From Hydractinia symbiolongicarpus (Eukaryota > Cnidaria > Hydrozoa > Anthoathecata > Hydractiniidae), in NCBI RefSeq assembly GCF_029227915.1, contig NC_079881.1, positions 28,993,501-29,057,500 on the forward strand: 64,000 nucleotides of DNA. The letters run 5' to 3'. Below the pieces are notes generated by a model. The model was given only the letters and a program-made list of their open reading frames with translations. It did not search any database and was not told the DNA's origin. This document shows positions 13,401 to 28,397 of this stretch, piece after piece (the stretch's first letter is position 1; each line of letters starts with the position of its first letter). The position numbers and the translations under genes are program-made.

Positions 13401-16170
13401 CGCTTCAATTAAAAATCAAGATGAAAAAGTTATTTTTTACTGTGGGACCAATCCTAGCCGTTAGCGCGCGCTGAAGTAACACAGACAGTTTCAAAAACTA
13501 CATTTCACTGACTTTCTAACGCTGTCAGTCCGTTTGAGTTTCAACAGTTGGGTCACATATTCGTACCAACATGTATTTAGCGATATTTATCTGATATTAC
13601 TAGGTTGCATCGCTTTTAACAGTGAAACGATTGACTGTGGGACTTAATTGAACTAACTTTGGACTGTGAAAGGATAAATGTGATAAATGAAAAAAATTGG
13701 ACGCCAAGAAATAACATTCTTCTTAATTTGACATGACTGCCGGAACTCAGCGATTACACTAGGCGCTGTGGTAGCGCTTCAATTAAAAATTAAGATAAAA
13801 AAGTTATTTTTTACTGTGGGACCAATCCTAGCCGTTATCGCACGCTGAAGAAATAGCGACAGTTTCAAAAACTGCATTTCATTGACTTTCTAAAAGTGTC
13901 AGTCCGTTTGAGTTACAACGGTTGGGTCACCTATTCGTACCAACATGTATTTAGCGATATTTTTCTGATATTACTAAGTTGCATCGCTTTTAACAATGAA
14001 ACGATTGACTGTAGGACTTAATTAAACTGATTTTGGACTGTGACCTTAAAAATGTGAAAGTGAGACAATTGGACTCCAAGAAATAACATTCTTCTCAATT
14101 TGACATGATTGCCGGAACTCAGCGATTACACTGGGCGGTGTGGTAGCGCTTCTTTTAAAAACTTAGAATAATAAGTCATTTCTTACTGTGGGACCAATCC
14201 TAGCCGTTAGCGCGCGCTGAAGTAATACCGACAGTTTCAAATACTACATTTCACTGACTTTCTAACGGTGTCAGTCCGTTTGAGCTTCAACAGTTGGGTC
14301 ACATATTCGTACCAACATGTATTTAGCGATATTTATCTGATAATACTAGGTTGCATCGCTTTTAACAGTGAAACGACTGACTGTGGGACTTAATTGAACT
14401 AACTTTGGACTGTGAACTGATAAATGTGATAAATGAAAGAAATTGGACTCCAAGAATTAACATTCTTCTTAATTTGACATGATTCCCGGAACTCAGCGAT
14501 CACACTGGGCGCTGTGGTAGCGCTTCAATTAAAAATTAAGATGCAAAAGTTATTTTTTACTGTGGGACCAATCCTAGCCGTTAGCGCGCGCTGAAGTAAC
14601 ACAGACAGTTTCAAAAACTACATTTCACTGACTTTCTAACGCTGTCAGTCCGTTTGAGTTTCAACAGTTGGGTCACATATTCGTACCAACATGTATTTAG
14701 CGATATTTATCTGATATTACTAGGTTGCATCGCTTTTAACAGTGAAACGATTGACTGTGGGACTTAATTGAACTAACTTTGGACTGTGAAAGGATAAATG
14801 TGATAAATGAAAAAAATTGGACGCCAAGAAATAACATTCTTCTTAATTTGACACGATTGCCGGAACTCAGCGATTACACTGGGCGCTGAGGTAGCTTTTC
14901 TTTTAGAAATTTAGATTAATAATTCATTTTTTACTGTGGAACCAATCCTAGCCATTACCGCACGCTGAAGAAATAGCGACAGTTTCAAAAACTACATTTC
15001 ATTGACTTTATAACGGTGTCAGTCCGTTTGAGTTACAACGGTTAGGTCATCTATTCGTACCAACATGTACTTAGCGATATTTTTCTTATATTACTAGGTT
15101 GCATCGCGTTTAGCAGTGTAACGATTGACTGTGGGACCTAATTGAACTAACTTTGGACAGTGACCTGATAAATGTGATAAATGAATAAAATTGGACACCA
15201 AGAAGTAACATTTTTCTTAATTTGACATGATTGCCGGAACTCAGCGATTACACTGTGCGCTGTGGTAGCGCTTCATTTAAAAATTTAGATTAATAGTTCA
15301 TTTTTCACTGTGGGACCAATCCTAGCCGTTATCGCGCGCTAAAGAAATAGCGACAGTTTGAAAAACTACATTTCATTGACTTTCTAACGGTGTCAGTCCG
15401 TTTGAGTTACAACGGTTGGGTCACCTATTCCTACCAACATGTATTTAGCGATATTTTTCTGATATTACTAGGTTGCATCGCTTTTAACAATGAAACAATT
15501 GACTGTGGGACTTAATTGAACTAACTTTGGACTGCAACCTGATAAATATGATAAATGAGACAATTGGACTCCAAGAAATAACATTCTTCTTAATTTGACG
15601 TCGTTGCTGAAACTCAGCGATTATACTGGGAGCTGTGGTAGCGCTTCATTTAAAAATTTAGATAAATAAGTCATTCTTTACTGTGGGACCAATCCTATCC
15701 GTTATTGCGCGCTGAAGAAATAGCGATTATTTCAAAACCTACATTTCATTGACTTTGTGGCGGTGTCAGTCCGTTTGAGTTTCAACGGTTGGGTCACATA
15801 TTCGTACCAACATGCATTTAGCGATATTTATCTGATATTACTAGGTTGCATCGCTTTTAACAGTGAAACGATTGACTGTGGGAATTAATTGAACTAACTT
15901 TGGACTGTGAACTGATAAATATGATAAATGAGACAATTGGACTGCAAGAAATAACATTCTTCTTAATTTGACATGACTGCCGGAACTCAGCGATTACACT
16001 AGGCGCTGTGGTAGCGCTTCAATTAAAAATTAAGATAAAAAAGTTATTTTTTACTGTGGGACCAATCCTAGCCGTTATCGCACGCTGAAGAAATAGCGAC
16101 AGTTTCAAAAACTACATTTCATTGACTTTCTAAAAGTGTCAGTCCGTTTGAGTTACAACGGTTGGGTCAC
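13065..16170. repeat. Second occurrence of the first-block monomer series
   Basis: From 14185 the order of monomer types follows that at 1129-3100, at an offset of about 13056 bp (35 monomers). Matches include gaggtagcttttctttt near 14887 and 1831, and tttttcactg at 15301 and 1871. 13065-13740 and 14185-14860 also match at 1120 bp, like the start of the window. The divergence is a little higher than between the 3359-bp copies, so this is an older relationship. Confidence 0.7.
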
Positions 16171-18380
16171 CTATTCGTGCCAACATGTATTTAGCGATAT
16201 TTTTCTCATATTACTAGGTTGCATTTCTTTTAACAGTGAAACGATTGACTGTGGCACATAATTGAACTGATTTTGGACTGTGACCTTAAAATTTTAAAGG
16301 GGAGACAATTGGACTCCAAGAAATAACATTCTTCTTAATTTGACATGATCGCCGAAACTCAGCGATTACACTGGGCGCTGTGGCAGCGCTTCAATTAAAA
16401 ATTTAGATTAATAAGTCATTTTTTACTGTGGGACCAATCCTAGCCGTTATCGCGCGCTGAAGAAATAGCGACAGTTTCAAGAACTACATTTCATTGGCTT
16501 TCTAACGGTGTCAGTCCGTTTGAGTTACAACGGGTAGGTCACCTATTCGTACCAACATGTATTTAGCGATATTTATCTGATATTACTAGGTTGCATCGCT
16601 TTTACCAGTGAAACGATTGACTGTGGGACTTAATTGAACTAACTTTAGACTGTGACCTGATAAATGTGATAAATGAGAAAATTGGACTTCAAGAAATAAC
16701 ATTCTTCTTAATTTGACATGATTGCCGGAACTCAGCGATTACACTGGGCGCTGTGGTAGCGCTTCTTTTAAAAATGTAGATTAATGAGTCATTCCTTACT
16801 GTGGGACCAATCCTAGCCGTTAGCGAGCGCTGAAGTAAAACAGACAGTTTCAAATACTACATTTCACTGACTTTCTAACGGTGTCAGTCCGTTTGAGTTT
16901 CAACAGTTGGGTCATATATACGTACCAACATGTATTTAGCGATATTTATCTGATATTACTAGGTTGCATCGCTTTTAACAGTGAAACGATTGACTGTGGG
17001 ACTTAATTGAACTAACTTTGGACTGCGACCTGATAAATATGATAAATGAGACAATTGGACTCCAAGAAATAACATTCTTCTTAATTTGACATGATTGCCG
17101 AAACTGAGCGATTACACTGGGCGCTGTGGCAGCGCTTCAATTAAAAATTAAGATAAAAAGTTATTTTTTACTGTGGGACCAATCCTAGCCGTTAGCGCGC
17201 GCTGAAGTAATACAGACAGTTTCAAATACTACATTTCACTGACATTCTAACGGTGTCAGTCCGTTTGAGTTTCAACAGTTGGGTCACATATTCGTACCAA
17301 CATGTATTTAGTGATATTTATCTGATATTACTAGGTTGCATCGCTTTTAACAGTGAAACGATTGACTGTGGGACTTAGTTGAACTAACTTTGGACTGTGA
17401 ACTGTTAAATGTGATAAAGGAAAAAAATTGGACTCCAAGAAATAACATTCTTCATAATTTGACACGATTGCCGGATCTCAGCGATTACACTGGCCGCTGT
17501 GGTAGCATTTTATTTAAAAATTTAGATTAATAAGTCATTTTTTACTGTGGGACCAATCCTAGCCGTTATCGCGCGCTGAAGAAATGGCGACAGTTTCAAG
17601 AACTACATTTCATTGGCTTTCTAACGGTGTCAGTCCGTTTGAGTTACAACGGGTATGTCACCTATTTGTACCAACATGTATTTAGCGATAATTTTCTGAT
17701 ATTACTAGGTTGCATCGCTTTAAACAATGAAACGATTGACTGTGGGACTTAATTGAACTGACTATGGACTGTGACCTTAAAAATGTGAAAGTGAGACAAT
17801 TGGACTCCAAGAAATAACATTCTTCTTAATTTGACATGACTACCGAAACTCAGCGATTACACTAGGCTCTGTGGTAGCGCTTCATTTAAAAATTTAGATT
17901 AATAAGTAATTTTTTACTGTAGGACCAATCCTAGCCGTTATCGCGCGCTGAAGAAATAGCGACAGTTTCAAGAACTACATTTCATTGACTTTCTAACGGT
18001 GTCAGTCCGTTTGAGTTACAACGGGTAGGTCACCTATTTGTACCAACATGTATTTAGCAATATTTTTCTCATATTACTAGGTTGCATTGCTTTTAACAGT
18101 GAAACGATTACCTGTGGCACATAATTGAACTAATTTTGGACTGTAACCTTATAAGTGTTAAAGGGGAGAAAATTGGACTCCAAGAAATAATATTCTTCTT
18201 AATTTGACATGATTGCCGAAACTCAGCGATAACACTGGGCGCTGTGATAGCGCTTCATTTAAAAATTTAGATAAATAAGTCAATTTTTACTGTAGGACCA
18301 ATCCTATCCGTTATCGCGCGCTGAAGAAATAGCAATAGTTTCAAAAACTACATTTCATTGACTTTGTAGCGGTGTCAGTC
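16170..18380. repeat. Diverged monomers without a recent HOR
   Basis: About six monomers with many private substitutions (for example tgtggcacataattg and aaaggggagac variants). I could not match them as a block at any short offset. They look like older array sequence between two recently amplified domains. Nothing but satellite is present. Confidence 0.6.
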
Positions 18381-21300
18381 CGTTTGAGTTACAATAGTTG
18401 GGTCACCTATTCGTGCCAACATGTATTTAGAGATATTTTTCTCATATTACTAGGTTGCATCGCTTTAAACAATGAAACGATTGACTGTGGGACTTAATTG
18501 AACCGATTATGGACTGTGACCTTAAAAATGTGAAAGTGAGACAATTGGACTCCAAGAAATAACATTCTTCTTAATTTGACATGACTGCCGAAACTCAGCG
18601 ATTACACTAGGCGCTGTGGTAGCGCTTCAATTAAAAATTAAGATAAAAAAGTTATTTTTTACTGTGGGACCAATCCTAGCCGTTATCGCACGCTGCAGTA
18701 ATACAGACAGTTTCAAATACTACATTTCACTGACTTTCTAACGGTGTCAGTCCGTTTGAGTTTCAACAGTTGGGTCACATATTCGTACCAATATGTATTT
18801 AGCGATATTTATCTGATATTACTAGATTGCATCGCTTTTAACAGTGAAACGATTGACTGTGTGACTTAATTGAACTAAACTCAGCGATAACACTGGGCGC
18901 TGTGATAGCGCTTCATTTAAAAATTTAGATAAATAAGTCAATTTTTACTGTGGGACCAATCCTATCCGTTATCGGGGGCTGAAGAAATAGCGACAGTTTC
19001 AAAAACTACATTTCGTAGACTTTCTAACGGTGTCAGTCCGTTTGAGTTATAACGGTTGGGTCACATATTCGTACCAACATGTATTTAGCGATATTTATCT
19101 GATATTACTAGGTTGCATCGCTTTAAACAATGAAACGATTGACTGTGGGACTTAATTGAACTGATTATGGACTGTGACCTTAAAAATGTGAAAGTGACGC
19201 AATTGGACTCCAAGAAATAACATTCTTCTTAATTTGACATGACTGCCGAAACTCAGCGATTACACTAGGCGCTGTGGTAGCGCTTCATTTAAAAATTTAG
19301 ATAAATAAGACAATTTTTACTGTAGGACCAATCCTATCCGTTATCGCGCGCTGAAGAAATAGCAATAGTTTCAAAAACTACTTTTCATTGACTTTGTAGC
19401 GGTGTCAGTCCGTTTGAGTTACAACGGTTGGGTCACATATTCGTACCAACATGTATTTAGCGATATTTATCTGATATTACTAGGTTGCATCGCTTTAAAC
19501 AATGAAACGATTGACTGTGGGACTTAATTGAACTGGCTATGGACTGTGACCTTAAAAATGTGAAAGTGAGACAATTGGACTCCAAGAAATAACATTCTTC
19601 TTAATTTGACATGACTGCCGAAACTCAGCGATTACACTAGGCGCTGTCGTAGCGCTTCATTTAAAAATTTAGATTAATAAGTCATTTTTTACTGTGGGAC
19701 CAATCCTAACCGTTATCGTGCGCTGAAGAAATAGCGACAGTTTCAAGAACTACATTTCATTGGCTTTCTAACGGTGTCAGTCCGTTTGAGTTACAATGGG
19801 TAGGTCACCTAGTTGTACCAACATGTATTTAGCAATATTTTTCTTATATTACTAGGTTGCATTGCTTTTAACAGTGAAACGATTACCTGTGGCACATAAT
19901 TGAACTGATTTTGGACTGTAACCTTATAAGTGTTAAATGGGAGAAAATTGGACTCCAAGAAATAATATTCTTCTTAATTTGACATGATTTCCGAAACTCA
20001 GCGATAACACTGGGCGCTGTGGTAGCGCTTCATTTAAAAATTTAGATAAATAAGTCAATTTTTACTGTGGGACCAATCCTATCCGTTATCGGGCGCTGAA
20101 GAAATTGCGACAGTTTCAAGAACTACATTTCATTGACTTTCTAACGGTGTCAGTCCGTTTCAGTTACAACGGTTGGGTCACCTATTCGTACCAACATGTA
20201 TTTAACGATATTTTTCTGATATTACTAGGTTGCATCGCTTTTAACAGTAAAACGATTGACTGTGGAACTTAATAGAACTAACTTTAGACTGCGACCTGAT
20301 AAATATGATAAATGAGACAATTGGACTCCAAGAAATAACATTCTTTTTAATTTGACGTGATTGCCGGAACTCAGCGATTATACTGGGCGCTGTGGTACCG
20401 CTTCATTTAAAAATTTAGATAAATCAGGCATTCTTTAGTGTGGGACCAATCCTATCCGTTAGCGCGCGATGAAATAATAGAGACAGTTTCAAATACTACA
20501 TTTCACTGACTTTCTAACGGTGTCAGTCCGTTTGAGTTTTAACAGTTGGGTCACATATTCGTACCAACATGTATATAGCGATATTTATCTGATATTAATA
20601 GGTTGCATTGCTTTTAACAGTGAAACGATTGACTGTGGGACTTAATTGAACTAACTTTGGAGTGCGACCTGATAAATGTAATAAAAGAAAAAGATTGGAC
20701 TCCAAGAAATAACATTCTTCTCAATTTGACATGATTGCCGAAACTCACCGATTACACTGGGCGCTGTGGTAGCGCTCCATTTAAAGTTTTAGATTAATAA
20801 GTCTATTTTTACTGGGAGACCAATCCTAGCCATTATCGCGGGCTGGAGAAATAGAGACAGCTTCAACAACTACATTTCATTGACTTTCTAACGGTGTCAG
20901 TCCGTTTTGAGTTACAACGGTTGGGTCACCTATTCTTACCAACATGTATTTAGCGATATTTTTCTGATATTACTAGGTTGCATCGCTTTAACAGTAAAAC
21001 GATTGACTGTGGGACTTAATTGAACTAACTTTGGACTGCGACCTGATAAATATGATAAATGAGACAATTGGACTCCAAGAAATAACATTCTTCTTAATTT
21101 GACGTGATTGCCGGAACTCAGCGATTATACTGGGCGCTGTGGTACCGCTTCATTTAAAAATTTAGATAAATAAGGCATTCTTTACTGTGGGACCAATCCT
21201 ATCCGTTAGCGCGCGCTGAAATAATAGAGACAGTTTCAAATACTACATTTCACTGACTTTCTAACGGTGTCAGTCCGTTTGAGTTTCAACGGTTGGGTCA

Positions 21301-24300
21301 CATATTCGTACCAACATGTATTTAGCGATATTTATCTGATATTACTAGGTTGCATCGCTTTAAACAATGAAACGATTGACTGTGGGACTTAATTGAACTG
21401 GCTATGGACTGTGACCTTAAAAATGTGAAAGTGAGACAATTGGACTCCAAGAAATAAGATTCTTCTTAATTTGACATGACTGCCGAAACTCAGCAATTAC
21501 ACTAGGCGCTGTGGTAGCGCTTCAATTAAAAATTAAGATAAAAAAGTTATTTTTTACTGTGGGACCAATCCTAGCCGTTATCGCACGCTGAAGAAATAGC
21601 GACAGTTTCAAAAACTACATTTCATTGACTTTCTAAAAGTGTCAATCCGTTTGAGTTACAATAGTTGGGTCACCTATTCGTGCCAACATGTATTTAGAGA
21701 TATTTTTCTCATATTACTAGGTTGCATCGCTTTAAACAATGAAACGATTGACTGTGGGACTTAATTGAACCGATTATGGACTGTGACCTTAAAAATGTGA
21801 AAGTGAGACAATTGGACTCCAAGAAATAACATTCTTCTTAATTTGACATGACTGCCGAAACTCAGCGATTACACTAGGCGCTGTGGTAGCGCTTCAATTA
21901 AAAATTAAGATAAAAAAGTTATTTTTTACTGTGGGACCAATCCTAGCCGTTATCGCACGCTGCAGTAATACAGACAGTTTCAAATACTACATTTCACTGA
22001 CTTTCTAACGGTGTCAGTCCGTTTGAGTTTCAACAGTTGGGTCACATATTCGTACCAATATGTATTTAGCGATATTTATCTGATATTACTAGATTGCATC
22101 GCTTTTAACAGTGCAACGATTGACTGTGTGACTTAATTGAACTAAACTCAGCGATAACACTGGGCGCTGTGATAGCGCTTCATTTAAAAATTTAGATAAA
22201 TAAGTCAATTTTTACTGTGGGACCAATCCTATCCGTTATCGGGGGCTGAAGAAATAGCGACAGTTTCAAAAACTACATTTCGTAGACTTTCTAACGGTGT
22301 CAGTCCGTTTGAGTTATAACGGTTGGGTCACATATTCGTACCATTATGTATTTAGCGATATTTATCTGATATTACTAGGTTGCATCGCTTTAAACAATGA
22401 AACGATTGACTGTGGGACTTAATTGAACTGATTATGGACTGTGACCTTAAAAATGTGAAAGTGACGCAATTGGACTCCAAGAAATAACATTCTTCTTAAT
22501 TTGACATGACTGCCGAAACTCAGCGATTACACTAGGCGCTGTGGTAGCGCTTCATTTAAAAATTTAGATAAATAAGACAATTTTTACTGTAGGACCAATC
22601 CTATCCGTTATCGCGCGCTGAAGAAATAGCAATAGTTTCAAAAACTACTTTTCATTGACTTTGTAGCGGTGTCAGTCCGTTTGAGTTACAACGGTTGGGT
22701 CACATATTCGTACCAACATGTATTTAGCGATATTTATCTGATATTACTAGGTTGCATCGCTTTAAACAATGAAACGATTGACTGTGGGACTTAATTGAAC
22801 TGGCTATGGACTGTGACCTTAAAAATGTGAAAGTGAGACAATTGGACTCCAAGAAATAACATTCTTCTTAATTTGACATGACTGCCGAAACTCAGCGATT
22901 ACACTAGGCGCTGTCGTAGCGCTTCATTTAAAAATTTAGATTAATAAGTCATTTTTTACTGTGGGACCAATCCTAACCGTTATCGTGCGCTGAAGAAATA
23001 GCGACAGTTTCAAGAACTACATTTCATTGGCTTTCTAACGGTGTCAGTCCGTTCGAGTTACAATGGGTAGGTCACCTAGTTGTACCAACATGTATTTAGC
23101 AATATTTTTCTTATATTACTAGGTTGCATTGCTTTTAACAGTGAAACGATTACCTGTGGCACATAATTGAACTGATTTTGGACTGTAACCTTATAAGTGT
23201 TAAATGGGAGAAAATTGGACTCCAAGAAATAATATTCTTCTTAATTTGACATGATTTCCGAAACTCAGCGATAACACTGGGCGCTGTGGTAGCGCTTCAT
23301 TTAAAAATTTAGATAAATAAGTCAATTTTTACTGTGGGACCAATCCTATCCGTTATCGGGCGCTGAAGAAATTGCGACAGTTTCAAGAACTACATTTCAT
23401 TGACTTTCTAACGGTGTCAGTCCGTTTCAGTTACAACGGTTGGGTCACCTATTCGTACCAACATGTATTTAACGATATTTTTCTGATATTACTAGGTTGC
23501 ATCGCTTTTAACAGTAAAACGATTGACTGTGGAACTTAATAGAACTAACTTTAGACTGCGACCTGATAAATATGATAAATGAGACAATTGGACTCCAAGA
23601 AATAACATTCTTTTTAATTTGACGTGATTGCCGGAACTCAGCGATTATACTGGGCGCTGTGGTACCGCTTCATTTAAAAATTTAGATAAATCAGGCATTC
23701 TTTAGTGTGGGACCAATCCTATCCGTTAGCGCGCGATGAAATAATAGAGACAGTTTCAAATACTACATTTCACTGACTTTCTAACGGTGTCAGTCCGTTT
23801 GAGTTTCAACAGTTGGGTCACATATTCGTACCAACATGTATATAGCGATATTTATCTGATATTAATAGGTTGCATTGCTTTTAACAGTGAAACGATTGAC
23901 TGTGGGACTTAATTGAACTAACTTTGGAGTGCGACCTGATAAATGTAATAAAAGAAAAAGATTGGACTCCAAGAAATAACATTCTTCTCAATTTGACATG
24001 ATTGCCGAAACTCACCGATTACACTGGGCGCTGTGGTAGCGCTCCATTTAAAGTTTTAGATTAATAAGTCTATTTTTACTGGGAGACCAATCCTAGCCAT
24101 TATCGCGGGCTGGAGAAATAGAGACAGCTTCAACAACTACATTTCATTGACTTTCTAACGGTGTCAGTCCGTTTTGAGTTACAACGGTTGGGTCACCTAT
24201 TCTTACCAACATGTATTTAGCGATATTTTTCTGATATTACTAGGTTGCATCGCTTTTAACAGTAAAACGATTGACTGTGGGACTTAATTGAACTAACTTT

Positions 24301-24735
24301 GGACTGCGACCTGATAAATATGATAAATGAGACAATTGGACTCCAAGAAATAACATTCTTCTTAATTTGACGTGATTGCCGGAACTCAGCGATTATACTG
24401 GGCGCTGTGGTACCGCTTCATTTAAAAATTTAGATAAATAAGGCATTCTTTACTGTGGGACCAATCCTATCCGTTAGCGCGCGCTGAAATAATAGAGACA
24501 GTTTCAAATACTACATTTCACTGACTTTCTAACGGTGTCAGTCCGTTTGAGTTTCAACGGTTGGGTCACATATTCGTACCAACATGTATTTAGCGATATT
24601 TATCTGATATTACTAGGTTGCATCGCTTTAAACAATGAAACGATTGACTGTGGGACTTAATTGAACTGGCTATGGACTGTGACCTTAAAAATGTGAAAGT
24701 GAGACAATTGGACTCCAAGAAATAACATTCTTCTT
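18380..24735. repeat. HOR block: 3267-bp unit (8 full monomers plus 1 truncated), two copies
   Basis: Copy 1 is about 18380-21470 and copy 2 about 21650-24735, at an offset of 3267 bp. Shared markers are acaatagttg (18391 and 21658), atcgggggctg (18971 and 22238), the deletion junction gaactaaactcagc (near 18871 and 22139), gctgtcgtagcgc (near 19645 and 22912) and ttctttagtg (20431 and 23698). The unit is shorter than nine monomers (about 3357) because one monomer carries a deletion of roughly 90 bp, inherited by both copies. Confidence 0.85.
18860..18890. repeat. Truncated-monomer junction (copy 1)
   Basis: gaactaa is joined directly to actcagcgataac, removing the roughly 90 bp (ttggactgtg to tgccga) present in other monomers. 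The same junction recurs near 22139, copied along with the 3267-bp unit. Confidence 0.8.
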
Positions 24736-27700
24736 AATTTGACATGACTGCCGAAACTCAGCGATTACACTAGGCGCTGTCGTAGCGCTTCATTTAAAAA
24801 TTTAGATTAATAAGTCATTTTTTACTGTGGGACCAATCCTAACCGTTATCGTGCGCTGAAGAAATAGCGACAGTTTCAAGAACTACATTTCATTGGCTTT
24901 CTAACGGTGTCAGTCCGTTTGAGTTACAATGGGTAGGTCACCTAGTTGTACCAACATGTATTTAGCAATATTTTTCTTATATTACTAGGTTGCATTGCTT
25001 TTAACAGTGAAACGATTACCTGTGGCACATAATTGAACTGATTTTGGACTGTAACCTTATAAGTGTTAAATGGGAGAAAATTGGACTCCAAGAAATAATA
25101 TTCTTCTTAATTTGACATGATTTCCGAAACTCAGCGATAACACTGGGCGCTGTGGTAGCGCTTCATTTAAAAATTTAGATAAATAAGTCAATTTTTACTG
25201 TGGGACCAATCCTATCCGTTATCGGGCGCTGAAGAAATTGCGACAGTTTCAAGAACTACATTTCATTGACTTTCTAACGGTGTCAGTCCGTTTCAGTTAC
25301 AACGGTTGGGTCACCTATTCGTACCAACATGTATTTAACGATATTTTTCTGATATTACTAGGTTGCATCGCTTTTAACAGTAAAACGATTGACTGTGGAA
25401 CTTAATAGAACTAACTTTAGACTGCGACCTGATAAATATGATAAATGAGACAATTGGACTCCAAGAAATAACATTCTTTTTAATTTGACGTGATTGCCGG
25501 AACTCAGCGATTATACTGGGCGCTGTGGTACCGCTTCATTTAAAAATTTAGATAAATCAGGCATTCTTTAGTGTGGGACCAATCCTATCCGTTAGCGCGC
25601 GATGAAATAATAGAGACAGTTTCAAATACTACATTTCACTGACTTTCTAACGGTGTCAGTCCGTTTGAGTTTCAACAGTTGGGTCACATATTCGTACCAA
25701 CATGTATATAGCGATATTTATCTGATATTAATAGGTTGCATTGCTTTTAACAGTGAAACGATTGACTGTGGGACTTAATTGAACTAACTTTGGAGTGCGA
25801 CCTGATAAATGTAATAAAAGAAAAAGATTGGACTCCAAGAAATAACATTCTTCTCAATTTGACATGATTGCCGAAACTCACCGATTACACTGGGCGCTGT
25901 GGTAGCGCTCCATTTAAAGTTTTAGATTAATAAGTCTATTTTTACTGGGAGACCAATCCTAGCCATTATCGCGGGCTGGAGAAATAGAGACAGCTTCAAC
26001 AACTACATTTCATTGACTTTCTAACGGTGTCAGTCCGTTTTGAGTTACAACGGTTGGGTCACCTATTCTTACCAACATGTATTTAGCGATATTTTTCTGA
26101 TATTACTAGGTTGCATCGCTTTTAACAGTAAAACGATTGACTGTGGGACTTAATTGAACTAACTTCGGACTGCGACCTGATAAATATGATAAATGAGACA
26201 ATTGGACTCCAAGAAATAACATTCTTCTTAATTTGACGTGATTGCCGGAACTCAGCGATTATACTGGGCGCTGTGGTACCGCTTCATTTAAAAATTTAGA
26301 TAAATAAGGCATTCTTTACTGTGGGACCAATCCTATCCGTTAGCGCGCGCTGAAATAATAGAGACAGTTTCAAATACTACATTTCATTGACTTTCTAACG
26401 GTGTCAGTCCGTTTGAGTTATAACGGTTGGGTCACATATTCGTACCAACATGTATTTAGCGATATTTATCTGATATTACTAGGTTGCATCGCTTTAAACA
26501 ATGAAACGATTGACTGTGGGACTTAATTGAACTGGCTATGGACTGTGACCTTAAAAATGTGAAAGTGAGACAATTGGACTCCAAGAAATAACATTCTTCT
26601 TAATTTGACATGACTGCCGAAACTCAGCGATTACACTAGGCGCTGTCGTAGCGCTTCATTTAAAAATTTAGATTAATAAGTCATTTTTTACTGTGGGACC
26701 AATCCTAACCGTTATCGTGCGCTGAAGAAATAGCGACAGTTTCAAGAACTACATTTCATTGGCTTTCTAACGGTGTCAGTCCGTTTGAGTTACAATGGGT
26801 AGGTCACCTAGTTGTACCAACATGTATTTAGCAATATTTTTCTTATATTACTAGGTTGCATTGCTTTTAACAGTGAAACGATTACCTGTGGCACATAATT
26901 GAACTGATTTTGGACTGTAACCTTATAAGTGTTAAATGGGAGAAAATTGGACTCCAAGAAATAATATTCTTCTTAATTTGACATGATTTCCGAAACTCAG
27001 CGATAACACTGGGCGCTGTGGTAGCGCTTCATTTAAAAATTTAGATAAATAAGTCAATTTTTACTGTGGGACCAATCCTATCCGTTATCGGGCGCTGAAG
27101 AAATTGCGACAGTTTCAAGAACTACATTTCATTGACTTTCTAACGGTGTCAGTCCGTTTCAGTTACAACGGTTGGGTCACCTATTCGTACCAACATGTAT
27201 TTAACGATATTTTTCTGATATTACTAGGTTGCATCGCTTTTAACAGTAAAACGATTGACTGTGGAACTTAATAGAACTAACTTTAGACTGCGACCTGATA
27301 AATATGATAAATGAGACAATTGGACTCCAAGAAATAACATTCTTTTTAATTTGACGTGATTGCCGGAACTCAGCGATTATACTGGGCGCTGTGGTACCGC
27401 TTCATTTAAAAATTTAGATAAATCAGGCATTCTTTAGTGTGGGACCAATCCTATCCGTTAGCGCGCGATGAAATAATAGAGACAGTTTCAAATACTACAT
27501 TTCACTGACTTTCTAACGGTGTCAGTCCGTTTGAGTTTCAACAGTTGGGTCACATATTCGTACCAACATGTATATAGCGATATTTATCTGATATTAATAG
27601 GTTGCATTGCTTTTAACAGTGAAACGATTGACTGTGGGACTTAATTGAACTAACTTTGGAGTGCGACCTGATAAATGTAATAAAAGAAAAAGATTGGACT

Positions 27701-28397
27701 CCAAGAAATAACATTCTTCTCAATTTGACATGATTGCCGAAACTCACCGATTACACTGGGCGCTGTGGTAGCGCTCCATTTAAAGTTTTAGATTAATAAG
27801 TCTATTTTTACTGGGAGACCAATCCTAGCCATTATCGCGGGCTGGAGAAATAGAGACAGCTTCAACAACTACATTTCATTGACTTTCTAACGGTGTCAGT
27901 CCGTTTTGAGTTACAACGGTTGGGTCACCTATTCTTACCAACATGTATTTAGCGATATTTTTCTGATATTACTAGGTTGCATCGCTTTTAACAGTAAAAC
28001 GATTGACTGTGGGACTTAATTGAACTAACTTCGGACTGCGACCTGATAAATATGATAAATGAGACAATTGGACTCCAAGAAATAACATTCTTCTTAATTT
28101 GACGTGATTGCCGGAACTCAGCGATTATACTGGGCGCTGTGGTACCGCTTCATTTAAAAATTTAGATAAATAAGGCATTCTTTACTGTGGGACCAATCCT
28201 ATCCGTTAGCGCGCGCTGAAATAATAGAGACAGTTTCAAATACTACATTTCATTGACTTTCTAACGGTGTAAGTCCGTTTGAGTTATAACGGTTGGGTCA
28301 CATATTCGTACCAACATGTATTTAGCGGTATTTATCTGATATTACTAGGTTGCATCGCTTTAAACAATGAAACGATTGACTGTGGGACTTAATTGAA
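22800..28397. repeat. HOR block: 5-monomer unit of 1866 bp, three copies
   Basis: The gaactggctatgg variant marks each unit start at about 22797, 24663 and 26531. The ttctttagtg variant recurs at 23698, 25564 and 27430, exactly 1866 bp apart. The last copy ends near 28397, where ggctatgg is replaced by attatgg. The pentamer is itself part of the 3267-bp unit, so a sub-block of one HOR was amplified again as a new HOR. Copies are nearly identical. Confidence 0.88.
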
